From: Nannobrachium achirus
Taxonomy: Eukaryota; Chordata; Actinopteri; Myctophiformes; Myctophidae
DNA length: 64,000 bases
Assembly: GCA_963921795.1 (NCBI GenBank)
Contig: OY997653.1
Coordinates: forward strand, 28,691,994 to 28,755,993
Direction of reading: 5' to 3'
Shown here: positions 49,259 through 60,009 of the stretch, one piece after another
How positions within the stretch are numbered: position 1 is the first letter of the stretch
Layout: the number at the start of each line of letters is the position of its first letter
Notes under the pieces: generated by a model
Told to the model about the DNA's origin: nothing
The model's database searches: none
The model's input: the letters and a program-made list of their open reading frames with translations, nothing else
Program-made: the position numbers and the translations under genes

Positions 49259-49402
49259 CCTGTGCACTGGAGGCGTCACTGCTGTAGCCCTCTTGCTCAG
49301 CGGTGAGTTTCTGTCTGTTGTTCCACACGGAGCCAACAGCGTTCTTGTGGCCTGAAGCTGCATCCGGAACCTTCTCCTCCTCGCTCTCTGATGAGCCCCC
49401 CT
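49259..49402 (-). CDS. syt14: syt14 coding exon 4 (acidic linker)
   Basis: 144 nt, phase 1 in and out, with acceptor TGTTCAG and donor CACAGG|GTGAGT. It encodes GGSSESEEEKVPDAASGHKN and LTAEQEGYSSDASSAQ, matching the human GSSSESEDEA and AEYDGYSSEAS segments. The phase fits exon 3 (53559-53702) and also the lysine-rich exon at 49698-49818. Confidence 0.92.
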
Positions 49403-49697
49403 CTGAACAGCACACAAGGCAGTCCCGTTACAACGCAGTATAATTAGCAGTTAAAGTTTTTATCAACATTTTATAGCACATTTTACAACACAGTTAACAG
49501 AGGTGAAGAAAGACGGGTCATTATGTAGATTTTGCGCACAGCAGTTCGAGCTAGAACGATCGAAATGAAAGCAATTTCTACAGACAGTCTATTCCAAGGC
49601 TGAAAGAAAGGTCAGCTGCAAACCGCTGCACAGCAGGACTGGAAGTGAAGAAGAGAAGGAGAGCAGCAGTGAAAGACAAACAGCACACCGCTCTGAC

Positions 49698-49818
49698 CTT
49701 TGCTGGATTTCTTCTTTTTGTCTTTCTTGCTCTTCTTCTTTTTCTTTTTTTCCGTGTCTTTCCTCGACTTCTTTTTTTCCGTGTCCTTCTTCGACTTCTT
49801 TGCGCTGTCTTTCGCGGC
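49698..49818 (-). CDS. lysine-rich candidate exon, possible alternative syt14 exon
   Basis: 121 nt with 40 codons, AAKDSAKKSKKDTEKKKSRK followed by a second similar KDTEKKK repeat, and a good donor AGCAAAG|GTCAGA. Read phase 0 in, it continues the KKK end of the 50558-51277 exon, and it leaves in phase 1, which fits exon 4 of syt14. Its acceptor (TTGAAG) has no pyrimidine tract and abuts a LINE-like TTCAAGGTTCAA repeat, which weakens the call. Human SYT14 as I know it has no such exon. Confidence 0.4.
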
Positions 49819-49904
49819 CTTCAAGGTTCAAGGTTCAACTTTATTTGTGGCCAAGACAGTTTTGTCTCGGCCACAAAGCTACACAGGTGCTTCTCATATA
49901 ACAT

Positions 49905-50437
49905 CAGTGGTGGAAGAAGTACTGAGATATATGTTCACTTGAGTAAAATATCAATAGCAATACCATAATATATAAATTCTTACATAATCTGTTGAAAATA
50001 AAAGTCATCTATTCAAAATGTAGTATTGGCATCAATACCAAACTTATAGTACTTACGATGCAGAGTGGCTCATTTCACAATCATGTTATTGGATTGTAAT
50101 TACAGTAGTAATGCTTTAATGAATTTATCACTTTAACATTGCAGTGTGTACTGGTTTTAATTTGTTTATGCGCTGCTCAGCTGCTGCGTAGCTTAACTTA
50201 TAATAATACATAATCATTTATCAATTAATGTATGTTTTCTATTAATAATCTAAATCTGCAATGTAACTAGAGCCGTCAAATAACTGTAGCGGAGTGAAAT
50301 GTACAATATTTGCCTCTGAGATTAGTAGTCGAGTAGAAGCATAAAGTATAAAGAAATGGAAATACTCAAGTATACTCAAAAGTACCTCAAATTTGTATTT
50401 AAAGTACTTGAGAAGATGCAATTAATTTCCACCACTG
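49905..50437. mobile_element. hAT-type MITE, CAGTGGTGGAA family, copy without hairpin
   Basis: Ends CAGTGGTGGAAGAAGTACT and TTAATTTCCACCACTG. Flanks TATAACAT and TGAAACAT match at 6 of 8 bases. The interior shows repeated CTCAAGTA/AAGTACTT sequence as in 63515-63996, with no recognisable hairpin. Confidence 0.75.
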
Positions 50438-50536
50438 TGAAACATCTTAAACATAAGTTAATTTGATTATCCATTCAGCAAAATAAACTATAAGAATGAA
50501 TTAAAAATCAAAATGTTTTTTATTTACTCTTATCTA

Positions 50537-51277
50537 TTACAGTAAAGTACACTTGACCTTCTTCTTTTCCGGAATCTTCTCCTTCGTTGGCGAGGCCGGC
50601 GTGACCTTTCCCTCTTTCCCCGGACTCGCCTCTTTCTCCTTGTCCTTCTCCGACTCCCCGCTTTTCGCCACGGCTTTGGGCGACGGTTTTGCGTCCTCGC
50701 CCTCGGCGGGCTCCTCCTCCTCCTCCTCCTCCTCCTCCTCTGCCTGCTTGTCCTCCTTCTTCCCACCACCACCGCCACGGTGTCCCTTCACAGCCTTGTC
50801 CTCCTTTTTCTCCTCCTCCTCCTCCTCCTCGGGCTCGTCCTCCTCGCCCGCGTCCTTGCGCCTCTGGGCCTCCTGGGCCTCCCGCTCCAGCTGCCGCTCC
50901 CTCTTCTCCCTCCTCTTCTCCTCGCGCTTCTCCTCCCACTCCCGCTGCTCCTGCTTCTTGCGCTCGTCCTCCTCCAGCTCCTCCGGCGTCCTCTTCACCC
51001 TCCAGCCGCCGTCCCGCCACTCCCACTCCTGTTGGCTGGCGTTGGAGCTCACCGCGGCCTCCGCCGACTCGTCCTGGCTGGCCTCGGCATCTCCTCCTCC
51101 TCCGTCGTCCACCTTGCTGATGGCGGCGGTGACCTGCTCGGACACCGTGCCGCTGACGGCGGTCGCGGCGTCGCTGACGGCGCTCGACAGCTCGCCCACG
51201 CCGCTGGTGACCGACTCCATCATGGCGGAGATGTTGACGGAAGGGAGGTTGCTCTGGAAGCTCTTGAAGAACGCCAT
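50537..51277 (-). CDS. 246-codon acidic/coiled-coil ORF inside a syt14 intron; candidate alternative first exon
   Basis: The frame starts at ATG 51277 (MAFFKSFQSNLPSVN). It has a Ser/Ala/Val N-part (1-57), a Trp-rich patch EWEWRDGGWRVKR (84-96), a charged likely coiled coil (97-143), two Glu runs (about 149-156, 180-189) and a Lys/Pro/Ser tail. Two endings are possible. It may run to a stop after VKCTLL, a CaaX-like end suited to prenylation, with AATAAA about 15 nt later. Or it may splice at 50558 (GAAGAAG|GTCAAG), exactly after codon 240, into the Lys-rich exon at 49698-49818 and on into syt14 exon 4. The second would give a synaptotagmin 14 form with both C2 domains but no membrane anchor. 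I recognise no family from the sequence. Length and lack of stops argue that it is real; low-complexity codons argue for caution. Confidence 0.6.
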   Translation of the reverse strand: MAFFKSFQSNLPSVNISAMMESVTSGVGELSSAVSDAATAVSGTVSEQVTAAISKVDDGGGGDAEASQDESAEAAVSSNASQQEWEWRDGGWRVKRTPEELEEDERKKQEQREWEEKREEKRREKRERQLEREAQEAQRRKDAGEEDEPEEEEEEEKKEDKAVKGHRGGGGGKKEDKQAEEEEEEEEEEPAEGEDAKPSPKAVAKSGESEKDKEKEASPGKEGKVTPASPTKEKIPEKKKVKCTLL

Positions 51278-52119
51278 GTTGTCTCCCACGCCGTCCCCGC
51301 TCCCTCTACGCCGCTACGGATTAGCTCAACACAGGCACTGAACACGGGCGGACATGTGGTTATGAACATTTGTCACACCCTGCAATTTGACGTGTGTGTG
51401 TGTGTGTGACCCCCACCCCAATGTTGAATATAAGGGACTTTAAGCAAGGACAGATACAGCAGTCCACTATGGTAACCGGAAATGGATCAGTGCTCGATAT
51501 ATAAACCTTCTAGCCGTCGCAGCCCATCCTACACCGGCAGAAACTAGCTTTCCACATAGTGTCTACAACGTCTGCTGCATGGACGCGTCACCATGGGAAC
51601 CAGAGTTCAGTAAAAGGGGTGGGAACCCGTCGCCGACAGCTGTTTGCTTAACGATTTTGACTGCTATGGCGATTGCGTCATAGCAGCTGTTCTTCCGCCT
51701 AGCGGAGCCATCCTGAAAACCGTCTTTGCTTAAACTCCCTATAGAGAAACGGGAGTACTGTATTACTCATGAATATTGAGGGCATTATTCAACGGCTCTT
51801 GTATTGATCAACCTTTCAACCACTGTGGGTCTTCATCAGTACCTGATGAAGACCCACAGTGGTCAAAACAGAACATTTTTTTTAACACATTCTACTGGGA
51901 GCTGAGTTACAGTGTGCAAACTTCCCTTCCTTCTTCTCCAATGTACGTATTTGTTGCTCAGCACCTGAAATGTTTTTTGTTGTTGCATGTAGCCTTCACT
52001 ACTACGAGCAATGGTGAACTTTAATCAAGTTCAATTTGTTAGATTGAGTGCTATACAAAATAAACTATATTCTAGTCTCTATAATGTATATGTACGGAGA
52101 CAAGAACAATGAAATAGTG

Positions 52120-52950
52120 CAGGGGTCTTCAACGTTTTCAGGCCAAGGACCCCTTAGTTGAGAGAGAGATGAAGCAGCGACCCCCACAACCTTTTCATAT
52201 ATTCCATATAGTTTAATTGTTTGACAGCACAATCATCAGCGTATTTTGGATTCACGTCAATTTGTATTTTTAGATATTTAACCACTTGAACCGTCAATAC
52301 TTTATGAGCTTGACCTTTTACTCTGTCCTTAGTCAGCTCTTTTCCCCCTCTACACCAAACCCCTTTGCCGAAGATAGCTGATCTACTGCGAGGCGTTGTG
52401 AGCTTGTAGATCGGCTATTTTTGGCAAAGGTTCTCAGAATATGGACACTAGGGTTCAAGTGGTTAAAGGACAACTTTGTTTTTTTACAACAAGGGTTCAT
52501 ATTTTAGATTGTAATTACAGAAAAGACAACGTGAGGGTTAAAATGTTTTCATTTGCTTCGTTCTATTGTTTTATCGCGTTTACCGTGCTAAAATGTGGGG
52601 CATGCGTACGCATGGGGGCATGCGTACAAGTGGCTAAATGTGTCTTTTTAGACACAATAAGCCAGCAGTTTCTTTACTGCTATTTACAGTAACACTTCTA
52701 GCCCCCATATATCACATCCAACCATGAAAGGTTGCATTGTATCTTGGGAATGGGCTTATTCTGTGTAAAATGACATATTTAGCCACTTGTACGCATGCCC
52801 CAAACCACTGAAATAAGAATCTCTAAAACAATAGAAAGAAGTTAATTAAATAATTTTAATACTCATCTTTTATATTCTCTAATTACAATCTAAAATATGA
52901 ACCCTTGTTGTAAAAAACTAAAGTTGTCCTTTAATATAAAAAATTAAGAA
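52120..52950. mobile_element. CAGGGGTCTTCAACG-family MITE interrupted by a TTAA element
   Basis: Sister of 41638-42048: CAGGGGTCTTCAACGTTTTC, then AGGCCAAGGACCCCTTAG. It has a full hairpin (52363-52429, with CTTTGCC / GGCAAAG extensions). At 52463 it is split by the palindromic element, and it resumes with TATAAAAAATTAAG. Confidence 0.75.
52467..52930. mobile_element. palindromic TTAA-flanked MITE with a proven insertion point
   Basis: AGGACAACTTTGTTTTTT and its partner AAGTTGTCCT, with long mirrored halves (GGGTTCATATTTTAGATTGT on the left). TTAA lies at 52463-52466 and 52931-52934, while the sister repeat has a single TTAA at 41948-41951. Confidence 0.9.
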
Positions 52951-53093
52951 AATACTGGGCCAATAAATAGATTCAGATTCAGACTATAAACTAAACAGAT
53001 TAACAGATTTCCTAAAACAGAGATTGTGATGCAGGTTACAATCATCTAAGTTTCCCTGTAACATGTGCCTGTACATGTATGGTCTGTGAAGAA

Positions 53094-53513
53094 TAGGGAT
53101 GATATCGACGATAAGCCATATTATCGTTTATCGTGATAAAAAACAATAATCTTATCGTGGAGTTTTAATTTATCGTGAAATCGTCCTCCGTCATGCACTG
53201 GGATCAATTCACCTTTTATTTGCCGCGCTGCATATCCAGTACCATCTATTGGTGAAACGTACTTATAATATACGTACCGGTACTTGACACAGTATTTTTT
53301 TCACTCTCTACCAAATCTCTTTGTCTATAAGCTCACAACGCGTTGTGTTGCGGTGCGTTCTGAGCTTGCAGATCGGCTATTTTTTGGCAAACGTTCCGCC
53401 CCAGGATAACGGATGTTGGGAATGCTTAGATTCTCGCAACGATAATATCGTAAATCGCGATTTCTTTGGTCACAATAATCGTGATATGACATTTTCATAT
53501 GGTCCCATGCCTA
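53094..53513. mobile_element. hAT-type MITE, TAGGGATGGGACGATA family, copy 3
   Basis: TAGGGATGATATCGACGATA at the left and GGTCCCATGCCTA at the right. The hairpin at 53320-53391 has lost its outer left arm. Direct flanking copies of about 29 bp (53065-53093 and 53514-53543, GTGCCTGTACATGTA...) are much longer than the family's 8-bp duplication. Confidence 0.75.
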
Positions 53514-53558
53514 GTGCCTGTACATGTACGGGTCTGTGGTGAACACACGTGTCTTTAC

Positions 53559-53702
53559 CTGGCTGGTCCTTATGGCCATGGAGACGAGACAGATCGCTGG
53601 TGCTCTCCACTGACAGTTTGTTGCTGAAGTAAAGAAAACACAGAGCCATCAGCGCCATGAAGGCGGCGAGAGAGGACAGGACGCCAAGGAGCTCGGGAGA
53701 GA
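53559..53702 (-). CDS. syt14: syt14 coding exon 3 (membrane anchor)
   Basis: 144 nt, phase 1 in and out, with acceptor TCTTCAG and donor CCAG|GTAAAG. It encodes VSPELLGVLSSLAAFMALMA and LCFLYFSNKLSVEST, then HKDQP. This is the single transmembrane segment (about residues 25-45) near the N-terminus, aligning with human VSPEAVGFLSAVGVFIILML. Like human SYT14 it has a short lumenal or extracellular head and a long cytosolic tail. Confidence 0.93.
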
Positions 53703-53826
53703 CTGAAGAGAAGGACAGAGAGAAGAAGAAGAAGAAGAAAGGAAGGTTGAGCATTAGAGATGACAGTGAATATGATGGGTTTCATCATCATATGAAAGAA
53801 AGAAAAAGGAAATCTTTTATATACAT

Positions 53827-54372
53827 CAGGGGTTCCCAAACTTTTTTGTCTCATGGCACCCCATAAATATTTTTTAATCCGAGGCACCCCTACATAATAA
53901 TTTTCTCTCCCAGCACCTTATATTTATAGCATATCGTCGTTGTCGGATGGAAACCTTGTATGTCAAAAACCGTTCATTTTGTATTTATCATCTATAAAAT
54001 GTGCTAAACTAGTGAAAACAGCAGATCTACAAGCACACATCGCGAGGCGTTGTGTGCTTGTAGATCGGCTGTTTTCACTAATTTTGTGCGACGGTCTTGT
54101 ATGATGAAGCAGGGCTAAAGAAACTTGGAGATGCAAGGTTTCTGCCCAACAGTGACGATATTTTAGTGATTATGTTGCGAGGAAAACGTTGAGATAATAG
54201 CCATTTTGGTTAGAACTGATAATAATAACTTTGTACTTTGTTTAAAATTATACTAAATAATATTTTTTCAAATACTGTAATATTATCAAATAATATCAAA
54301 TGATCTTGCGGCAGCCCTGGACTGCTGTCACGGCACCCCAGGGTGCCCCGTCACCCACTTTGAAAACCCCTG
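53827..54372. mobile_element. hAT-type MITE, CAGGGGTT family, second copy with nested layers
   Basis: CAGGGGTTCCCAAACTTTTT at the left and CTTTGAAAACCCCTG at the right. Flanks ATATACAT and CTGTACAT match at 6 of 8 bases. Inside are a GTCGGATGGAAACC-family MITE (53930-54162) and a hairpin (54007-54081), in the same arrangement as 39202-39672. Confidence 0.85.
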
Positions 54373-55958
54373 CTGTACATTGGCTAGTTTATTTAAATGA
54401 CAGCTTTATGTTCGGTATTTTATATGACGTTTTATGTTGACATAAACTGTAATAATGATGTAATTTACATAATGACATAATGGCATAATTATAATAATTA
54501 TATATACTTTATATATATATATTATATATATATATATTTGATATCCTGCAACATTAACATTGCCAGTTTCTTTCCTCCTTTTTCTTGTTTCACTCCAAAG
54601 ACATAACAGATGTAATCTACAGCCCTCTAAGTAGGCCAGCGATACTTCATGTAAATATGCAGCCCGGCTTTGCTGATGTGCTATTTTTATTAGAGTCGCA
54701 GAGGACCTGGATCTAACTGCAACGCAAGACAATAAAACCCAGCAAGACAGCGTTAAGAAGACAGTACACTAGTATAGACCGATCAGACCAAGTGAACCAC
54801 ACAGCAACCACAGGGAAACTTGAAACTACCAGCCACAGTGGTTGGTAGGCTATACCGTAACAGTTCAGATTTGACCTCATGCAACATTTTACCAGCCATG
54901 CAAGTCCTCAAAGTATGGTGTGAAAAAGTAGAGCAAAACTACAGCTATACAATTAAAATCACTAATGTTTCTATGTGAGCTTCCCCCTATCCTTTGAATA
55001 GATGTGAACTCAACCATTATTATAGGTCATTGGTGGACCATTCCTATGCCAGGTTGCTCCACAAAAAAACACTTCACGTCAGGCCCCGGGAGGCTAACAG
55101 ATCCAGAAGGGAGAATGTATACTTTATCTAACGTGCCCATGCTGCATATAGCCTGAACTTGTTCTTGAGGACAGGCTGTTCTCGCTACAATAACATGCAG
55201 AGAAGACAGTCCAACAACCAGAGCTGCCTATAGAGCTGCACAATGTCAACAATGATGAATGATACAGATGTGTAAGGAGAAGCTTACCCAATCTTTGCAT
55301 GACCGTCCTCTTTTATAGATCTCCATTCCCCCCAAAAAAACACAACTGCAGAGAATACACTACTAGCACATTACCAGGCATAACTCCATCATAGGGGGGA
55401 GATGAAAACAAAAACAATGTGGTAACTTGGCCTGCAATAAATCCCTTCTGTGCTTAATCCAATCCAGCGGAACAACCGATACAACTATTGTTACCTTTCA
55501 ACTCTCACAGGTGACAGCTCCGTTGAACGAGCCAATGGGGGCCCGTAGCCTCCTGTCCAAATAACGTTACTGTAGCTTATGACCCTGTTTTACTCAAAAG
55601 GTGGTGACAACCCATGCATGGCCCATGGCCCTGTTCTGTACTTGTCAACTGCACATGAATAATGTAGACATCTTTGGTAAGTGGATCCCTCCCTCGGTGC
55701 GCACCATCGAGGGGAACAGTAGTACAGCTAGCCTTGCCTTTCAGAGCCTGTCCTCGCTGCCTAGCAACTCACTGAGGATTAGTGGTGACCCGTGAACTGA
55801 AGTCACATTCGATTCATAACAACTACATTCATAGACATAGGCTAAGTGTCCCGAGATGTGTGTCAAAACTAAAGACTCGAAACAGCAGAACGGATCAGCG
55901 TGTACTATCTCTGTCTTCACTCTCTCTCTATCTTTCTCCATCTCTCTTTCTCTGTGTG

Positions 55959-55994
<36 letters not shown>

Positions 55995-57100
55995 TCTTTT
56001 TTTCAGTCTACTACTCTGTGTGTGCGTGTGCGTGTGAGAGAGAGAGAGAGAGACTATTCATCCTAAATCAATCTGCTTTAGTTACAGCAGATTTAGTTAC
56101 TGAAGTGGACCTCAGTACTGATACAGGAATCTGAGGTTAGTTTTTTTCCTACCAGGTAATGAAAGGTGTAACAACCTACACACTTGCTCTGTGCCAAAAC
56201 AGTAATAGACCACACAGGTCTATATTTATATATCATGCTGACAAGTAGGCTGGCAAATACAATACAGCAAGAAGCAAAACCAGGTAATAATAACGATGAT
56301 AAAATGATCAAACTGACCAAGCTTGACCACTGACTCTGAAAACAGCATATTAATTAATCATTTGAATAAATTGACACTCGGTCCAGAAACGTCCTGTTTC
56401 AAATTAACGTCTCTCCAATAACACATAGGCCTAGTCACGTTACAGCCATCTTTCCAGCCTGATGGGACACTAATGGGGAAAACACTGAACTATCCAGTGA
56501 CATTCTTTTTGATTAAATAATTGTATTTTGACCAAAGTCACCCTAGTGCATGTTTAGTTAAAACACAGGTAATCTTGAAGTCTTGCTTACATATAGCCCT
56601 ATGGCTTATGCGAAACAAAACCCCCATGCACTCTGAATAAATCATGACCCCGCTGCTGCCCTCCTCTTGGCAAAGTGTACTAAAACTTGATATGCCATGC
56701 ATAATTCACACCCAGACATTGCATTTTCTGAAGTCAATAACCATAGAAACACTGTGTCTGTGCTGTTGTGCGCCATACTTCAGTGGAGTGGAGCAGCAAG
56801 GAACTAAGGATGGGAAATAAAGTGCTTTGGGATGTTGTGACCATGCTTACACTTTCAAATGGACATGTCATGTGTACAGTCAAGTTAGTGGGTTAGGGTT
56901 ATTTATGAAGATTATTCGATTATGATTCCATATGCTTTTGACATTTTTTGGAATTGTTTTACATTGATGGAAAGTTGCTTAAACTTTTTAAAATCGTTTG
57001 AAATAAGATATTTTTTTAAGTGTAGGAAACGAAAAGGAGAGAATGGGATACTTGCGAACCACAAATTGAATGAATGAATATGTGTGTAACGCACGAACGA
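54373..57100. other. syt14 intron 2, no exon recognised
   Basis: AT-rich run near 54500-54540 and CT/CA/GA simple repeats near 55917-56054. No mobile-element ends were resolved. Confidence 0.5.
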
Positions 57101-57101
57101 A

Positions 57102-57116
57102 CACATACACACACAC

Positions 57117-57150
<34 letters not shown>
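57102..57150. repeat. (CA)n microsatellite next to a syt14 donor
   Basis: CA tract that ends one base before the intron-side GTAAG of exon 2 (read on the minus strand it is GT-rich just downstream of the donor). Confidence 0.9.
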
Positions 57151-57152
<2 letters not shown>

Positions 57153-57155
57153 TAC

Positions 57156-57203
57156 CTCGTCTGGCACAGATGAGCTCATTCACGCCACAGCTCCTCCCCC
57201 CTC
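57156..57203 (-). CDS. syt14: syt14 coding exon 2
   Basis: 48 nt, phase 1 in and out, with acceptor CCTCAG and donor ACGAG|GTAAG. It encodes GGGRSCGVNELICARR, matching human GGERTCGVHELICIRK including both cysteines. The donor is followed directly by a long GT repeat, which may influence splicing. Confidence 0.9.
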
Positions 57204-57554
57204 CTGAGGTAAAGAAGGTGAGAGGTCAGGGGTCAGATGTACGGTAAACTCTATTGTTTCCTGTTCCTCCGTGCAACCATAACCATATGCTGTGTCCCCA
57301 GAAGGCAGGGGATGTGACAGATGCCAGCGCTGGCCAGATGTCAACCCAATTAGCTCGAACCAACTGAGCAAACTGACAATTCAGATGTTTATTTAATTTT
57401 CCAGGCACGGTAGCCTATAGTGTTACATAACAAAGTATTTGATAAGATAAAGTGCAGAGTATTTGAGGATAGATTTCATGTGCATTTTAGGACAAAACAC
57501 TATATTTAGCACAAACCACATGTGTGTCCACAGAGGTGTAAAGCCGGCATCATA

Positions 57555-57890
57555 GTCGCCTGGGCGGTGGAAGGCTTTACACCGCGGTGTAGTCTTTTCG
57601 AGTCTTTTTGAGTCATGAAACTACAACGTTACATCATTCCTCGCGGTGGAGAGCTTTCCACCGCAAGTCCCAACACATCTCTCTGTTTTTACTATCAGAC
57701 AGACAGGCTCTACACCCCGTTCACTGATTGGTCAATCTAGACTAGTCAGTCACGGTGAATAGGTCTCCACCGTGTCCGTGGCGTACTATGATGTCCTGCA
57801 GTTATTTTGTGACTTGAGGTGGAAAGCATTCCACCTCAAATTTGCGGTGGATAGCTCTCCACCGTACACTCTGATACGGGCTTAAGATAT
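57555..57890. repeat. dispersed repeat with CACCGCGGTGTAGT motif (second copy)
   Basis: Shares CACCGCGGTGTAGT and AAACTACAACGTTACATCAT with 775-955, and repeats a GCGGTGGA...GCTCTCCACCG motif. Confidence 0.55.
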
Positions 57891-59985
57891 AGCTCCATGT
57901 GACCAGTATACTTGTAATCTGTCTTAAGATAGAAGTTCACGAAACAAACATCAACATTTCATGACTCACTCTCTCTCACTCACTCACACACACACACACA
58001 CACGCATGTGTGCATCCACACACAGACCCAGGGCACAGCACACACATACTGTACACACAAGTAAACAAATAAATACAGTTGGCACAACATTACCAATTTT
58101 GTAAATAGAAATTACAACCTGAGACAGAAGCTATTCTACTTCCATTCCATTCTCAGAAATGTCTGTTGTCTAGTAATTCTCAATTTGATTGACATATCGG
58201 CTACGGATCCATTTTATCTCTGAGACCCCAGTGTAAGAAAAGCTTTGTTTTTAGACATGCATGATTTGGTCCGACATGGTCTGTCATTTGGTCCAGAATT
58301 CCTTTACTATCTACTGTACAGGTATGTTAATAACATCAAACATTGAAAAATAGCCATTCTCTAGTTATATTTACGGTACATGTTATAGTGGTGAAGATGA
58401 ACTATCAATCATTATCTGGGAACCCCACCCCAGGACCCCACTTCGAGAACCTTTGCTCTAATCACATGTCTATGGTCTCTGTAAACATGAACCTATACTG
58501 GGGTGATACTGAGATACAAATTACTCAATCTGAGTTCCCAGAGGTAATTACTAGACAGATGTTCATGCCTAAACAATAATACCATAAAAAAGAAGAAAAA
58601 TGTGTGCATGTATGTATGGTAGGACAACTATCGTAAAGAATTTATAAAAAGATATATAGGCTATAGTTGTGTCATTTATACAAATATTTTACTCTGTAGC
58701 AGCACTTGTTTCAAGTGTAAAGTGCATTATAAACATAATACATGTAACACGATTATTATTTTACAATAGGCTACTCAAACATCCTATAGCAGCCATGAGT
58801 TAAAGACTACAGGAGGAGATGCAACTATAGCTTACTGTAGTACAAAAACAGGTTATAACCTAATTTTTTACTAAAGTACACCTGCCATGCATGATGCAAC
58901 TCTTAAATGGTATATACCCTGTAGTAGGCTATCTCTCCCGTCATCACCACCTTGCATGATGCACCAGGCCATTTCTAGCAGCGGGACATTGACGTTTCCC
59001 TGCCTGCTTCCCTGTCAGGTGTGACGGCATCAGTGACGGTGTCAATACCGAGCAGCGTGCCTGCTGCTGAAGCCAAACATGTAGGTCTACATGCATACCC
59101 CGTAGTACGACGGTGTCGCCTCCTCGCTTGGCATGAAGACACACACACAAAAAAAGAACAGATCTACAAGCAAACACTCATCGCATCCTTTTTGGCACAC
59201 GAACGCGACACCCTCGGGGTGAAGGAGATTAAGTCTATAAATTAAACACACGTGATGCACCGCCTGACATCCTCAAAACACGGGCTGTCTGTCTCGTTCA
59301 CTTTAATGAAAGGCAGCAGCTATTGTCGAATTTGTAGGCTATTATTATAGCCTGTTATTATTACCTATTATTATTGGCATGACACACACTCTCTCCCACA
59401 GTGAAGGCTGGCTGACCATATGAGAGGCTGACATAATAATCCGCGCGCATGCAGGAGCACATGAAAGGCACCAATAGTGTCGCTGTCCACTTCAGCACCA
59501 CGCTCAGCTGACAGGAGCACGCGCGCGTCGCGTCCCGTGGAGGGCACATATAATAAACAACCCGCATGCACCCGCACCACCAGTGCAGCTATGTTTCACA
59601 CTGTTGAGAAAATATACAAATAAATCAGCGAATCAATATAGTCGAAAATATATTTTGAGCCCCATATAAGCTATATAATATTATTATTTTTCATCTATAG
59701 GCTCGCTTATCTCCAAAGTATATTTTGAGCCATTTTTTGGTCTACATTTTGAAACATTTCTTTTCGCTATGGGTTACACAGCACACTTAAGGATCCACTA
59801 TCCCAGCAGCACCAGTAGAAAGAAACACTGCCCTTTGCCTCTACAGTAGTCCTAGTCACGGCGTGTTTCACATAGCTGGCAGATATGTGATGCGTCAAAC
59901 GAAACACGAGGTCTTAAAGCATTCTTTTTCTGTCCTGTGCAAGTTATAGAGTCCCACAGAACACATGTGAGCACAGTGTACTTAC

Positions 59986-59998
59986 CATCAATCGCCAT
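59986..59998 (-). CDS. syt14: syt14 first coding exon (13 nt of coding sequence)
   Basis: ATG at 59998 followed by GCG ATT GAT G and donor GTAAG. It gives MAID plus one base. Joined to exon 2 it reads MAIDGGGRSCGV, against human MAIEGGERTCGV, which fixes this otherwise unfindable start. The 5' UTR and promoter should lie just above 59998. Confidence 0.88.
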
Positions 59999-60009
59999 GA
60001 TGTTCTAGC

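Noticed and set aside
50553..51341. Long plus-strand ORF (262 codons), rich in Ser/Pro/Phe
   Set aside because: It is the antisense shadow of the minus-strand ORF with Glu/Lys-rich codons; the composition is low-complexity and matches no family.
59153..59173. AACAGATCTACAAGC, like one arm of the common hairpin
   Set aside because: Only one arm of about 14 bp with no partner; not counted as a copy.
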